From assembly GCA_946406115.1 (NCBI GenBank), contig OX291557.1, forward strand, positions 2,698,501 to 2,762,500: a stretch of DNA of 64,000 nt, written 5' to 3'. A program made the position numbers and the translations under genes. The stretch's first letter is position 1, and every line of letters begins with the position of its first letter. Below are positions 41,735 through 53,565 of this stretch, piece by piece. Origin of the DNA: Apoda limacodes. Taxonomy: Eukaryota > Arthropoda > Insecta > Lepidoptera > Limacodidae. Below the pieces are notes generated by a model, which saw only the letters and a list, made by a program, of their open reading frames with translations, was not told the DNA's origin and searched no databases.

Positions 41735-44420
41735 GTACTGTATTCTTAACACATATGACTTGATCCATTTTTAAAAACATGCTCCATTCATAGATACATC
41801 CAATTGCTGAGCATAATTCACTGAATTTTGATTTTGTTTTTAACCTACTTCAAAAAAAGGAGGCTTCATAGTTTTACATATAATAATACTAGGTGTTCCC
41901 TGCAGTTTCACCCACTGCTCGTCTTTTTAGGACCATAGTGTTAAGTTACATAACCTAGAATCCACCCCCAAAAAACTCGAGCTCAAGCTATTTCACGCAA
42001 AAAGAGATTTTCCAATTATACTGTTAGATCATCGTACCAAATTTGGTTCTGTTGTGAATTTGGTACTGTCACTCAGGAGTGGCACATAAATAATACTTTG
42101 AAAAATAAAAAGGCTACTAAGACCTGGCAAATTTATAGGACCAATAGGTATATTGTTAATAGGGTTAGTAGTTATTTGCCAAATATTTAATTGTACTGGA
42201 GTTTTTGAAGAAAAATGTTTTAATTGTTATTGTATGTAATAGCAACACGTTAAAAAAAGAAAATAATCCATATTCGAAAATAACAATCATGCTTTTTTTT
42301 GTGTTTAACGTTGTTGTGCAAACTTTTGTTTGACTGTAAAAATATTGTTTTTTTTATTTTGTGGTGTATAAGCATTACTAAAAAAACTAAGATCTGAGGC
42401 ACTACATTTAAATTATAGTACAATACTTTAAGTGCCATAGCGAAAAAGTCTTAATATAACTATGAATAAATTAAAACTGTAAAAAAATATTTTTTGTATC
42501 AATATTAAACCTGGGATATACAGAAAGAGCAAACAGGGGAGTATAAAGGCAACGCGACGTGGGTGGGTGGGGGTCTCACACTTGGACGATTTTTTTATTT
42601 GTTGTTATACTTTAGAGTTTACACTATTTTACACTGCAAGTTTGAATGAAGGTTTATGTATTACTGTTTTTACGATAGAGTAAAAACAACGAAAACGTGT
42701 TTGTTTTTGATTTTTTTATTATTTGTTAGGTTTATATTCTATAACACATATTCTGTGGAAATTTCAGGCTACTACCTACTTCGATCTAAAAGATAAAGCC
42801 TTTCAAATAGTGGGACAGACAGACAGTCAGACAGCGTAGGCTAACCCTAAAAATAAATAAGTAGTAAGCCTTAATTTTAAGGCCTGCTTGAGAAAAAAAA
42901 AACTTAAAAGTAGAACATTAAAGGCCGGGCGCATATTACGAGAAATTTCCGATAGAAAAATTCTATCGCGTGCCGGAGGGCACTCTGTGGATATATTTTA
43001 TACTAGACACCTCAAACTGTAAGAAATTACTCGCGTCGGCCGCTTGGTTCCTATACGCGCCGGGTCGGACCTCAACCAGACGCGACAATTTTTTCTCGAG
43101 AGTAGCATCTGCCATACATTTTCTACTAGACCCCGCAGACTCGGAAATTCGTATCAGTTTGGCGGACGTAGCCGTTCGCTGTACAAGTGTTTCGTGTTGC
43201 AAGATGAGCGAATTACAAGACCGAATAGTCCAATTAGAAAAAATCCATGCGTTTGTAATCTAAATAATAAGAATTAATGCTCTTCTTTGTCTCTTCAACT
43301 ATTGTGCCTTTCAGCATGATTGGATGCTCCGTCGCGGCACTCTCGGCGTGACTGAGTAACGAACAACCAAACAAGTTTTTATTTATAATATTTTGGTTAG
43401 TTCCCTAACTCAAGAGGTTATGACCCAAATGCTGTATTGAGGGGCGTGAGTTAGATTCCAGCACAAGACCAACATTTATTATTTGTGTTTGTTTTGAGAA
43501 AGTTTTTTCTATGTATCCACAACAGTCTTTGTAGTTTCACGAAATATGTCTAAATATATATATATTTGAACCATTTTGGAGTAAACAGAAAACAAGCAGT
43601 ATATCGGCAGCAAAAAAATAAATAATATTCCTCTTTGACGCCGGATTAGGTACAGCTAAACCACTATATATACAATAATCATGTTTATAGGCTTTTTTTG
43701 TATATATTTAAAGAGCTATAGTTTATATGTACACAATTAATTCGTATAAGCAATATTTTTTTTTATTTATTTATAAAACTTACTACTACTTTTACAGTAT
43801 AACCTACCCCAATTCAGCAGTGTTGACTAAATTTGAATAAAGAAATACAATAATAGATGTATGGTACTAAAATAATATTACTTAATAATAAATAAAAAAT
43901 ATTTAAATCACAATTTTAATTTGTAACATACTATCCATATCCATTCATCCAGCTGTCGTGGTAAATTCACTCAAAGTACAATGAAATATGTCCGTATAAG
44001 TTGCAATAATGTTCAGAACACGAAAAGCGCGCGTTAGTGGCGCCTCGTGTGGGTTCGTGCGGCCACGCCGGACAGCCAGCAGGGCAGGCCCACGCCGCCG
44101 TTCCACATACCTGTACGGAACACATACACACCTGTCCCAAAATATCTCCGTTAACTATGTTTCCTTATTTTAACTATAACTAAAATAAATAAAGTCGGAT
44201 ACATCAATGAGTAAAATGGGTTGTTGTTTTGTATTCTCTCCAACATGAGATTATATTTAAATTCATGTCGAGCCCAGATTACTGCATTACAATTTATTAT
44301 TTAATTTATTCATTTATTTTTTTAGCCACATTATGTTACTAATAATAATCAATAAAAACAAGCAACCAACACAGTGAAATTACAAAATTAACATCATACA
44401 TATTTTGTTCGACTGCAAGC
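41735..44420. other. Spacer between mars copies: no clear gene
   Basis: Mostly AT-rich. It contains a SINE copy (43395-43520), a GC-richer island at 42925-43270 with overlapping open frames that I cannot identify (probably a repeat), an AT microsatellite near 43556-43566, and a GC-rich exon-like patch at 44030-44115. No transcription unit could be established. Confidence 0.4.
43395..43520 (+). mobile_element. Second copy of tRNA-derived SINE
   Basis: Shares with 40091-40235 the words 'aggggcgtga', 'gcacaag', 'acatttattattt' and 'tttttctatgtat'. Promoter boxes are more decayed ('ctaactcaagagg', 'gagttagattcca'). Confidence 0.55.
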
Positions 44421-44860
44421 ACAGTGTACCTACACACGATGCACTATGCACTCGGTGTACACACGATGCACTATGCACTTGGTGTACACACGATGCACTA
44501 TGCACTTGGTGTACACACGATGCACTATGCACTCAGTGTACAGACACACCATGCACTTAGTGTACACACACATGATGCACTATTCACTCAGTGTACAGAC
44601 ACACGATGCACTATGCACTCAGTGTACACACACACGATGCACTATGCACTCAGTGTACACACGATGCACTATGCACTCGCTGTACACACACACGATGCAC
44701 TCAGTGTACACAGACACGATGCACTATGCACACAGTGTACCTACACACGATGCACTATGCACACAGTGTACCTACACACGATGGACTATACACTCAGTGT
44801 ACACACGATGCACTATGCACACAGTGTAGGTACACACGATGCACTATGCACTCAATCTAA
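44421..44860. repeat. Minisatellite, about 15 units of 23-31 bp
   Basis: Tandem units built on 'cacacgatgcactatgcact' followed by 'c(a/g)gtgta', with length variants made by extra 'ca' or 'cta' steps. It is open in several frames because the unit lacks stops; these frames (repeating His-Asp-Ala-Leu-Cys-Thr) are not considered genes. Confidence 0.93.
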
Positions 44861-44874
44861 ATGAGTTCCAACCA

Positions 44875-45605
44875 GCTTATTATAAAAAGCAACTATAGCT
44901 TTTACATTGGTAAGAAGTCCCCGAGCGATACGGAGTATAAATCCTAATTATAGATAAAGCTTTCTTACATATGTAAATTATATGATCACGAAACTTTAGA
45001 CCAGTATTTAGACAAACTGCTTGATCTTTTACTTCTGTGTCCTTCTTCAAAGGTGTTCCTACAATAGTGTTTGTATAGGAAATGGGTACGTGTGAGCGAG
45101 AGAAACTAATAGTTACACATTTTGAGATGTTAAATTGTAAAAGATTGTCCTTGCTCCAAGTAACAACACATAATTATGTCCTTTTACAAATTTTACAATC
45201 GCTTACATGATTAACAGCCAGCGATAGCTTTATGTCATTAGCGAACAGTAAACATTTTTCATCCTGTACAACTTTCGGTAAGTCATTTATCGTTAAAATA
45301 AACTGTAATGGCCATAAATTGCTTCCCTGGCTCATCCGGGATTTAGTTCTGAAGTGTATCCGTCTTATTCTACATATCGCTGCCTGTCCCGTAGGTCGCT
45401 CGTTAAAAAGTTTAGTAAGTGTGGCGTGAAACCGACACTTGCTAACTTTTTCAAGCAAAATATCGTTATTGACCAAGTCAAAATACGCGATGTCAACCTG
45501 TCCCTGTCCACTGTTTTTACAACCTCAATCATGTGGCATATTAAATTCTAAATTAAGTTTCTAGCCGTTCGAAATCCATACTGTGCATCAGATAGTTGTG
45601 CACTT
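44875..45605 (-). mobile_element. LINE reverse transcriptase fragment
   Basis: Minus-strand codons from 45600 down: 'DAQYGFRTARN', then 45174-45476 with 'SQGSNLWPLQFILTINDLPK' and 'KCLLFANDIKLSLAV', the degenerate form of the F/YADD catalytic block (Asn for the first Asp). Homologous codons continue to about 44880 in shifted frames. Inactive. Confidence 0.78.
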
Positions 45606-45754
45606 ACCTGTGAGTAGATACTATTTTGAATGGTGGATTGCCGAGATATAAGCAAAAAACTAAAAAAGGGTACCTTTTTTTCCAAGATGGCGGTGCGAGT
45701 GCAACAAGTATCGATTGGGACTTTTTTTAGGCTGAATTCATGCCTGACTATGCA

Positions 45755-45830
45755 TATCCATACTTATATTATAAATGCGAAAGTAACTGTCTGTCTGCCT
45801 TTTACTTCTTCACGTTTAATTCAGTGAGCA
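45755..45830 (+). mobile_element. 5' end fragment of a Helitron-like element
   Basis: 'acttatattataaatgcgaa' followed by 'agtaactgtctgtctgcc' matches the left end of the elements at 31131, 54821 and 59577. The rest is absent. Confidence 0.45.
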
Positions 45831-45876
45831 TTGAGTGAGACGGTAGAAGAGTCTGCAATAGTGTACCGGTATAGTT

Positions 45877-46020
45877 TTTTTTTTTTTTTTTTTTTATTTA
45901 TTTTGGTACATACAGTCATTACAAAAAATTTACAAATCAAAAATACATAAAAAAAAAACAACGAGTACCCACAAATAATTACAGAAATATATAATTTTTT
46001 TTTTATTTTTTACAGCATAC
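45877..46020 (-). mobile_element. Retroelement 3' tail with poly(T) on plus
   Basis: A run of about 20 T at 45876-45895 is followed by 'ggtacatacagtcattacaa', i.e. a poly(A)-ended 3' tail on minus. Too short to classify. Confidence 0.4.
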
Positions 46021-46174
46021 CGCAATTCCTGTACCACGCCATGGTCAATATTTATTCATTGCCTTCTTAGGTAAAGCGCGGTGAGACGCGAGTAAGGTAG
46101 GAGTAGTATAGCGGTGTAACATCCTCATTTATATACAGAGTGGAAACGCTTGGAGATCTCACTCGAATATTTCG

Positions 46175-46396
46175 AAACCCAACACGATATCGAAATACTG
46201 ATTATTGATACTGGGACCTTATTGAGAATAGTCTCGAGACTTCTGACTTCAGACTCTGGAATTCGAGAGAAAAATGTATGCAAGTATATACACGGGTTTC
46301 GAGCTCGAATTCCAGAGTCTGAAGTCAGAAGTCTCGAGACTATTCTCAATAAGGTCCCAGTATCAATAATCAGTATTTCGATATCGTGTTGGGTTT
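46175..46396. repeat. Perfect 93-bp inverted repeat with 36-bp loop
   Basis: Arms 46175-46267 and 46304-46396 are exact reverse complements over all 93 positions, beginning 'aaacccaacacgatatcg' and ending '...gaattcgag' at the loop. RNA from either strand would form a long perfect hairpin. Directly to the right, 46398-46420 repeats part of the arm with two changes ('gagactgttcccaataaggt'). No coding sequence. Origin is unclear: a young fold-back element, an inverted duplication, or an assembly artefact. Confidence 0.95.
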
Positions 46397-46420
46397 AGAG
46401 ACTGTTCCCAATAAGGTCCC

Positions 46421-47559
46421 TTAACGTGCTTCACAAGCTCTATCCAATGGTTTATAAAATAAACGATCTATCCAAAAACTTTATGTTTTCAGCTTTCATA
46501 CATTTAGTTAATATAGGTAGGTAAGCACGTTAGGTTTTTTATTTTTCTTCATAATCATATTTTTTTGCAAACTATCAATTAACGGAAAAATGAGGGGTTT
46601 TTGTATGTTAATTGGACTATACGTAATAAGAGGTGATATATTGTTAGTGCAAATTATCGGTAACGTCTGTAAAAACAAGTGAGATTTGCTATTTTAAACG
46701 TATTTTAATTGATTATGTAATAAAATATATCATTTCAATACAATAAAGTTTTAACAGAATTAAGTTAGTTTTCTTTTATTTTCAAATATTTTCTAACAAT
46801 TCTGACGATTACGGCCTTTTACATTATAATACAAGTGAGCTAAGCGGCTCGAATACAGACAAGTGTATTTAGCAGAGCCCACGAGTGTCATACGACTGTT
46901 TCAACACACTTGAAGGACAGTAAATACTTACCCTGCTGTAACAATGCTAAACATTACATTTGGGGGCTTGTAAGTTTCAAATGCAAGGTTGCAGCATTAC
47001 AGTAACCCCAAAACGAAGCCCTAACGGCCGCGCCAGAAGTTAAACTTGGCCAATCCTGATCACTGAAATTTGTTTTAACTTTAAAATGTAGTTTAAATTC
47101 AACATTGTCACTACTTTAAATTTGTTAAGTAAAATATTGCACTTTGTTCCAATATAGCTTTTTATTTATGTACTTATATAAATAATAGCATAGTATAGCA
47201 ATTTGTTTATTGTACTATCGTACATATCAACAAAAATAACATAATATAGAATAGTGGGAAATAATTAAAATATTAATGTGTCAATATAATAATTTGGAGA
47301 ATTCAATATGTGTAGAAATTAGAAATTGGAAAGATTTGAATGGGGAGAATATTTCAACTTGGACAATTTAGAATTTGGAAAGAAACTCTGACACCATGCA
47401 ACTAGCATTACAACTTATGAAGCGAGGGATTCAAAGGCCCGAAACCCGAAAAAAATTCCAGCCGTGGGAAAAACACACAATTTTTCATCTCACTACAGTG
47501 ATGACAATAGGGGAACGCAGGGTAATGAGAGCCGTCGGGCAATGGGAGCTATGTTGATT
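46421..47559. other. Spacer, no gene seen
   Basis: AT-rich. A short frame at 47375-47557 has no recognisable features. Confidence 0.35.
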
Positions 47560-47731
47560 GAACGAAGCGCATGCCCATTTGCGCGATCTTAAGCACTCGG
47601 TTGCTTCCGTCAACTGTCGGCAAACTTTGCCTGACGCGCTCGAACCGTTAGCGCCATTAGTTTAGTTTCGAGGGACGATTGTGTGTTTTTCGCTCCACGC
47701 TTACAAAAAATTGTGAACTGCCAGTATCAAG
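47560..47731 (+). promoter_or_regulatory. Candidate 5'-UTR exon/promoter of mars copy 2
   Basis: A CpG-containing patch unlike its AT-rich surroundings ('cgaagcgcatgcccatttgc', 'gacgcgctcgaaccgttagc') ends 'gccagtatcaag' followed by the strong donor GTAAGC at 47732. The next downstream acceptor is at 48812, just before the ATG|G of copy 2. The assignment is inferred from position and composition only. Confidence 0.35.
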
Positions 47732-48811
47732 GTAAGCATGAAATTATATTCTTATTTATTGAATTTATGCTTATTATATCCCTAGACATATACTAACGAG
47801 TCCCATTATTTAAATTGTGATTTAAAATATATATTTTTTTCAAAATGGTGGTCAGCGGCTAAAGGTAGCCCAGCTTTGTTTAGTCATTTTACAACCACAA
47901 AAGCTTCTTGGACGGTGGATTTTTTAGAAAATGCGGTATCTATTCTCAAAAGAGGAGGCATTTCGGTCTGGATCTTTAGTTTTCCAATAATAATTTCAAA
48001 TTTAATTCTCCGTTTTGTTTGAAAATTTTATTTTTAATTTGTGTTACAAATAGTTTTATTGTATTGATAATTATTACAACTAAGATCTCATTTAAAGTAC
48101 GTTTTGTTAATTTTTTGGTTTAAGGGTAATTATAATGGCTCCCATTTCCCGTATGAGCGTTAAATGGGCTCTCATTAGCCGCATTTGTCGGGTAATAGGA
48201 GCGACTGACTTATTTTGTAAAACTGTAATTGTAGCTTAATACATGTCTGTGGTTGATTAAAACTGTGATTAAAGTATACTTTAATAATGAAGGTAAGAGT
48301 AAAATATTAAAAATTACAAGAATTTTGACAAACGTGGTTTTTATCAAAACTTTCGCGTGCAAGCGGATAAAGTAAGAAAAATAGGAGAGTAAATCAGATT
48401 TCAAACGACAAAGTGAGCCAGTGAGATAAAAATATATTTATTTATATACAAACACAATGAAAGGTCGGCCATCACTAGGAGCACAGAGTACATTGGTATA
48501 CAGTGAAAACAAGGATGAATCTCTTAACTTCAAAAGCAGTAACATATACATATACAAGCGCGGTCGTCGCCTCAGATTTTGTCTTAAGCTAGGACAAATA
48601 TGTAAAGCTAAGTTAACGGGGAATATAGCACAATCTTTTGATAACAACTCCATGCCATGGTATAACAATTGTGTCCTCCATGGTACTTTTATTTTACAAC
48701 TTCCATTAGTCTTTGTTCTGTCATGGATTAATAATTAAAAAAATATTTTAATATTTCTTTGCTTTATTTTGCATTACTATTTTATAATTTAGAAACTTTA
48801 TTTTATTGGCA
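47732..48811. other. Between candidate UTR exon and mars copy 2 start
   Basis: No clear gene. A frame at 48457-48738 (plus) lacks family features. Confidence 0.35.
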
Positions 48812-49499
48812 GATATACAATATGGGTAAGGTTAATAAAATCGATTTATTGATTAAATGTAAAATATTTGTAGTTTTACCGAAATTTTTATTGTTATATA
48901 ACTTTTGTATATATAACTCTTTCTCTCCTACACTTTGTTATTCTAGTGCTGAGTTATGCGCGTCCATCGCGATATAGACTTTGTATAAATTTATGTAAAA
49001 CGGTTATTTTGTCACAAAATATCTTTTTGAGTATTTTCGCTAAGTGCAATTTTTATTTATGTAGTATAAATATAGTTTATTAATGAGAGCTCCGCAACTG
49101 CTGTGCTGTGCCTCACAGTGCTTTCATATAGTTAGACACAAAATGGGGGTGCTAAGATTCTCGGGCAGAGATCCAGTTGCAAACACAAACGGCAAATGAT
49201 CCAGGCAACAAATAATTCACGCAATTTGAGTCCCGAAGAGAATAATTTGGTAAGCACGAATAAGTGGAAGATTAACCCTGGAGCGTGATATGCTTTATTA
49301 ATTTCTAGCGTTTAATTGTTGTCCAGATAAGTTGAGGAATTTATATTGCCAAATTCGGTAACTTGCTTTTCTGCAGCGAACAACTGTCCCAAGGTGGTGA
49401 TGAGTTTATCGTCCACAACCATCGATAGTGTGTCGATAAGGGTAAGTACTACATGATCAGAATCACCAAACAGTATTTTTTCAATAAACGTGATAAAGG

Positions 49500-50370
49500 A
49501 TTCTGACCTGTAGTTGAAAGTATATTCAAGGAAATGGCGAGTGCATTTCCTTCCAGAACTTCCGATATGCCAACGACATAGTCGTTATGGCAAAATCGTT
49601 GGAATGATGGACGACCAGCACAGTCTTATAGGATCAACTAAAGGTAACTTGCAATGTCTGTTGCTTCTCATAATTGACTATGCAGATTTTTGGTATCCAG
49701 ACATAACTGAAGAACTACTTAACAAACTCGACCGCCTTCTCAACTTATGCATCCGTTATATTTTCGGCTTGCGTAATTGGCTCAATATCCGTTTTCGCCG
49801 AAATACTCATCTTCTGATATGAATTTATGGCATTCTTAATAATCCTTTATCCCCTCCCTTATTTAATAGAACGATTTGAGTCTTGGGTTCCCAAGAGCGA
49901 CAGATACGGTTTTGCCGTTCCAATCTCCTCCGCACCCCTGCGCATAATACGACATTTTATTCAGATAAGTTCACGGTCACAACAGTTCGTTTGTGAAATA
50001 ATTTACCAGTAAATATTCGTAACGTAAAGTCACTAGAGAGCTTTACTGCATCGGTACTATATCGACATCCAAAATACATAGGTCAGGTATAAGTGCTTTC
50101 TAGTGGGTTTATGTATAATATTATATATTATATATTCACCTTCTTATTTACATATTATACTTTATGATATTATTCTAATGTAAATTCTTTTATCACTAAA
50201 TCTTTTATCATTATTGAAGCTACTATGATCTATTACAACAAACACTGCACAACCCCTTATTTATATCTACATTACCAATGGTTAACTGGTAGAAAATGCC
50301 TGAAGGCATTAAGTTCGCCTATGTACAAAATTAGTGCAATAAAGAATTTTATTATTATTATTATGTCGCG
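49500..50370 (+). mobile_element. LINE C-terminal fragment with 3' tail in copy 2 intron 1
   Basis: 49514-49822 encodes 'IIDYADFWYPDITEELLNKL' and 'RLLNLCIRYIFGLRNWLNIR', the post-RT region of a LINE. Frame-shifted codons follow to about 50090 ('NNLPVNIRNVKSLESF'). The 3' tail holds 'taactggtagaaaatgcctg' and ends in 'gcaataaagaattttattat' with an (ATT)n tail near 50345-50362. 5'-truncated and inactive. Confidence 0.75.
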
Positions 50371-50869
50371 CTCCTACTGGTTGTAGGTAAAAAGGCTGCC
50401 TTTTGAAAATTCCGTTACATCTTTTCACCTGCTTCTAGCTTAAAATACTGCTGTTTTCAGTAGCGACTTACTTGCTTAGCTATGTTGGGCGTTTCTTTTT
50501 GCGAAAAAATCCGGAATGAGGAAATTCCTATAAGATCATAGCTCGAATAATAAGCAAGTTGAAGCGGCAATGAATGGTTGGATCACATTGATCACCGAAC
50601 CGATAACCGATAATGAAGATAGGTTTAGTCCACGAAGTGGAAGGAGCAGTGTGAGACAGCCTCCAAAATGGTGCATAGAGTATTTGGGTCAAGCTGCAGG
50701 AACTACTGGATGAAGGCCGCTCAGGACCGTTTTTGAAGACATGTTGTACTCTGTACCCGGTAGCGCCTTCTTAACCCTGCTACTAGATGTTTAGAGCCGC
50801 ACTTATTGCATGGGTTTGCTAGGTTTCCAGTTTTTATTAGTCGCAATCCTAAAAAGGTACTTTTTCCAG
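50371..50869. other. Copy 2 intron 1, remainder
   Basis: No clear gene. A short decayed mariner-like or other transposon stretch may be present at 50560-50760 but is not certain. The acceptor region ends 'tactttttccag' at 50869. Confidence 0.35.
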
Positions 50870-51674
50870 ATTTCGACTTTGGAGCTTTGCTGAAGAACCA
50901 CATGATAAAGCACAAAGCAAAGCCGACACAGTTTGTCAGTGTGGCTAGTGGAGTATGTATAGTTTTACATTTATAACTTTTTTAGTATTGCCATCATTTA
51001 AGCTTCTGGATTGTTTTAAAACTTGACCATTTAAATGCAAAAAAAACTTTTAAAATTTTCGAGGTTATTGACACTTTGAACAGTCCGGGGGGTATAACCG
51101 ATGTCGCGGGGAAGAGTTATTACAATACATAGTAAAAATAAATAACTGATGGCTGGAATACGACAACGTTTGCTTTCATACACGTTGGTCTGTTTAGTGT
51201 ACCCTTGACCTCGCATTTATAAAAACATTGTTAGGAACGGAGTATATTTGCTAAAGGTACGTTTTTTACCTCTACCGATCGTTCTATTTACTTTTGTCAA
51301 ATATTTTTTTTTCTTAATCCATGTCACTATATCTTTAACTTCTCAACGCTTCTGTATCACATTATTATTTCCTATTATCTCATTTCGGGTCACACATACT
51401 TCTCAATGCTCTTATTCTATTTCACACCATTACCTCTACCTTTGCGTTTCATTTGCCATACGTATTAAATTTTATGCATTACTGTTGGACGGAACCATCC
51501 AACCCCATGGAGAGCCTAACGTGCCTTTTCTTTTCGATAACTTCTCTCTTAAAGGTTTGCAACGCTTATCGATTATCTGATCAACTTGTTCACTATTCTG
51601 TCATTATCACTCTACCTCAAAGATCCCACTTGTTCTGTTGTCATTGCTTTCATCACAACAATGCGTTATGTATC

Positions 51675-51785
51675 CGCGCCACGTAAGTTGAACTTAAATG
51701 GCGGCCGTGTGCACAGGTGCAGTACGGACGAATGTACTAACGAACCAAAAATGTGTTACTGCGCAGGTTTAACTTACGTGGCGCG
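51675..51785. repeat. Short inverted repeat with 19-bp arms
   Basis: 'cgcgccacgtaagttgaac' (51675-51693) and 'gtttaacttacgtggcgcg' (51767-51785) pair at 18 of 19 positions around a 73-bp loop that includes 'gcggccgtgtgcacagg'. It is in intron 2 of mars copy 2. Probably a small MITE or cruciform-forming element. Confidence 0.7.
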
Positions 51786-52021
51786 ATTTATACCAGTTTT
51801 ATTCCTTTCAAAATGCCATATCGTTTTATTTAATTTAGGTAATTTTTTTTCTTAACATTTTTAGGCTATAGTTCTAAGGTAACACAAAAACTATCAAAAA
51901 CTGTTACCGTACTTTCACCATAAATTTCATAGAGAACGGTTGAGAAACACACGGATATGGTTGTCAGGTAAGGTAACGTAAGGTTATTGTTATCAAACCT
52001 CTCTTTTAAATTATCTTACAG

Positions 52022-52970
52022 GTTGAAAAAAGGCGAGACGAATGTGTAAGAAATAGAAGGAGTACACGATCTACAGTGTTGGATAACATTAGGAACATAC
52101 CACAAGCTAATGTGCCTCAGAAACAAACTAAACTTGATCCTAGAAGGGAGAAGTTGGAGAAATGGAAACAAGAGAAAGAAAGGGAGAGAAAGGTAGTTGA
52201 ATGTAGAAAAAAGACACCTTTTGTTTCTGGAATTGTACATCTACCTATGAATTATATCCCTCCTCAACCAATTAAAAAGCAAATACCTAGTACTTCAGGA
52301 CGAGTAACAAGATCACAAGCAACTAAAAAACCAATACCAACAACAAGTAAAAGCGGTAGTAAAAGAAATAACAACAAAAACAATTAGAAATCATTTGCAC
52401 CGGAAAATGCCTCATTTTGTCCTCCAATATTAAAAACAAACAAAGCTCCTTTCCTTGAACAATTTGGACATAATGATGAAATCAAAAAAACTATAGAAAG
52501 TTTTAATCCTATAGTGCCACCAAACGTAGAACAATATTCCCGAGGCACCTTTCAAAAGTATAGGAAGAAATTCATAAATACCCTAAAGATAAAACAGGGC
52601 AAAGATAACGATGAAACTACAAGAAACATATCTATGCAAAATTGTAACAAGAAAATCTCAGACTCTGAACACAAACCTGATTTGAAACCAATTCAAAAGA
52701 CAGCAAAACCAATAGAAAACACTGACAGAAAATTAATTGAATGTAATAATATTAAGACACTGACAAAGTATAAAGCAAACTCTAGACGTCTGATACACAT
52801 AGTTCCAAAGATAGAAGTGTCTCGTCTAGAAGAAACGGATGGATCTCCAAAAACTCTAGCCAAGCCTATTGAATTGAATCCTAAGAGTCCTGTTAAAACA
52901 CCTCCTCAGGTCACTGTGTCACGAGGCAAGGAACAGGCACGACGAGAAATGAAAATGAAAATAAAAGAAG
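52022..52970 (+). pseudogene. mars copy 2, exon 3 with premature TAG
   Basis: 949 nt (copy 1: 952). The first part is close to copy 1 ('EKRRDECVRNRRSTRS', 'REKLEKWKQEKERERK', 'PSTSGRVTRSQATKK'). The frame is broken by TAG at 52385-52387 and then stays open in the same frame to the conserved end 'QVTVSRGKEQARREMKMKIK'. The acceptor context 'aaattatcttacag' is shared with copy 1. Confidence 0.85.
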
Positions 52971-53565
52971 GTACCATTTAATTCCCTTTTTTCTAAATCT
53001 TTTTATTTAGCTATTCTAAGTCTCTCTTTAACAAATTCTAATTATATATGAATATATATATATACTGTAAAATTAAATTTAAAAATTCTTAATACCCTCT
53101 ATTTTGCAACTTTGACTTGGCCCTATTTCATAAAATACCTACATTTATTAATATAGTTTCTATCGTTCCTTTGGTAAGTAGGTATATGAATTTTTGGTTA
53201 CAATATATACTTTTTCTTTGTTTTGGTCTCCTCTCTGATGGGTGTTTACCATCACGATTAACTTCTTTTTTCCATTAATATAAGTTAGGGCTAAGCTTTG
53301 TAAAATTTGTTTTAGACAAATAATTATTACATTATTTGTTTTGTAAATGCTAAAGTTTTTTCTTACTTTATTCAACTTCGGTGTATAGGTAATGTGTATT
53401 ATATCATATAGGTAATACAAGATCTTTCTAAACTTCATGCTAGTTCGGTTCGAGCTCAATAATGATATAAGTTAGAGACTTGAAAATAGTGACTCGCTCC
53501 GTTCTATACAATAACTCTGGTACAATGAGTTATTTGAATACGGAGATACTTTTGTTTTGATTCAG
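52971..53565. other. mars copy 2 intron 3
   Basis: AT-rich, with an AT microsatellite at about 53045-53065, as in the matching intron of copy 1. Frames at 53160-53459 (minus) are not supported. Confidence 0.55.

Noticed and set aside
44424..44864. Open frames of 146, 127 and 89 aa rich in His, Asp, Ala, Leu, Cys and Thr.
   Set aside because: They are translations of a minisatellite whose unit lacks stops; several frames are open at once and no start context or homology supports coding.
46150..46398. Two similar open frames on opposite strands (82 and 74 aa).
   Set aside because: They arise because the 93-bp arms are exact inverted copies, so both strands translate alike; there is no gene evidence.
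47375..47557. 60-aa plus frame upstream of mars copy 2.
   Set aside because: No recognisable features, and composition fits chance in mixed AT/GC DNA.
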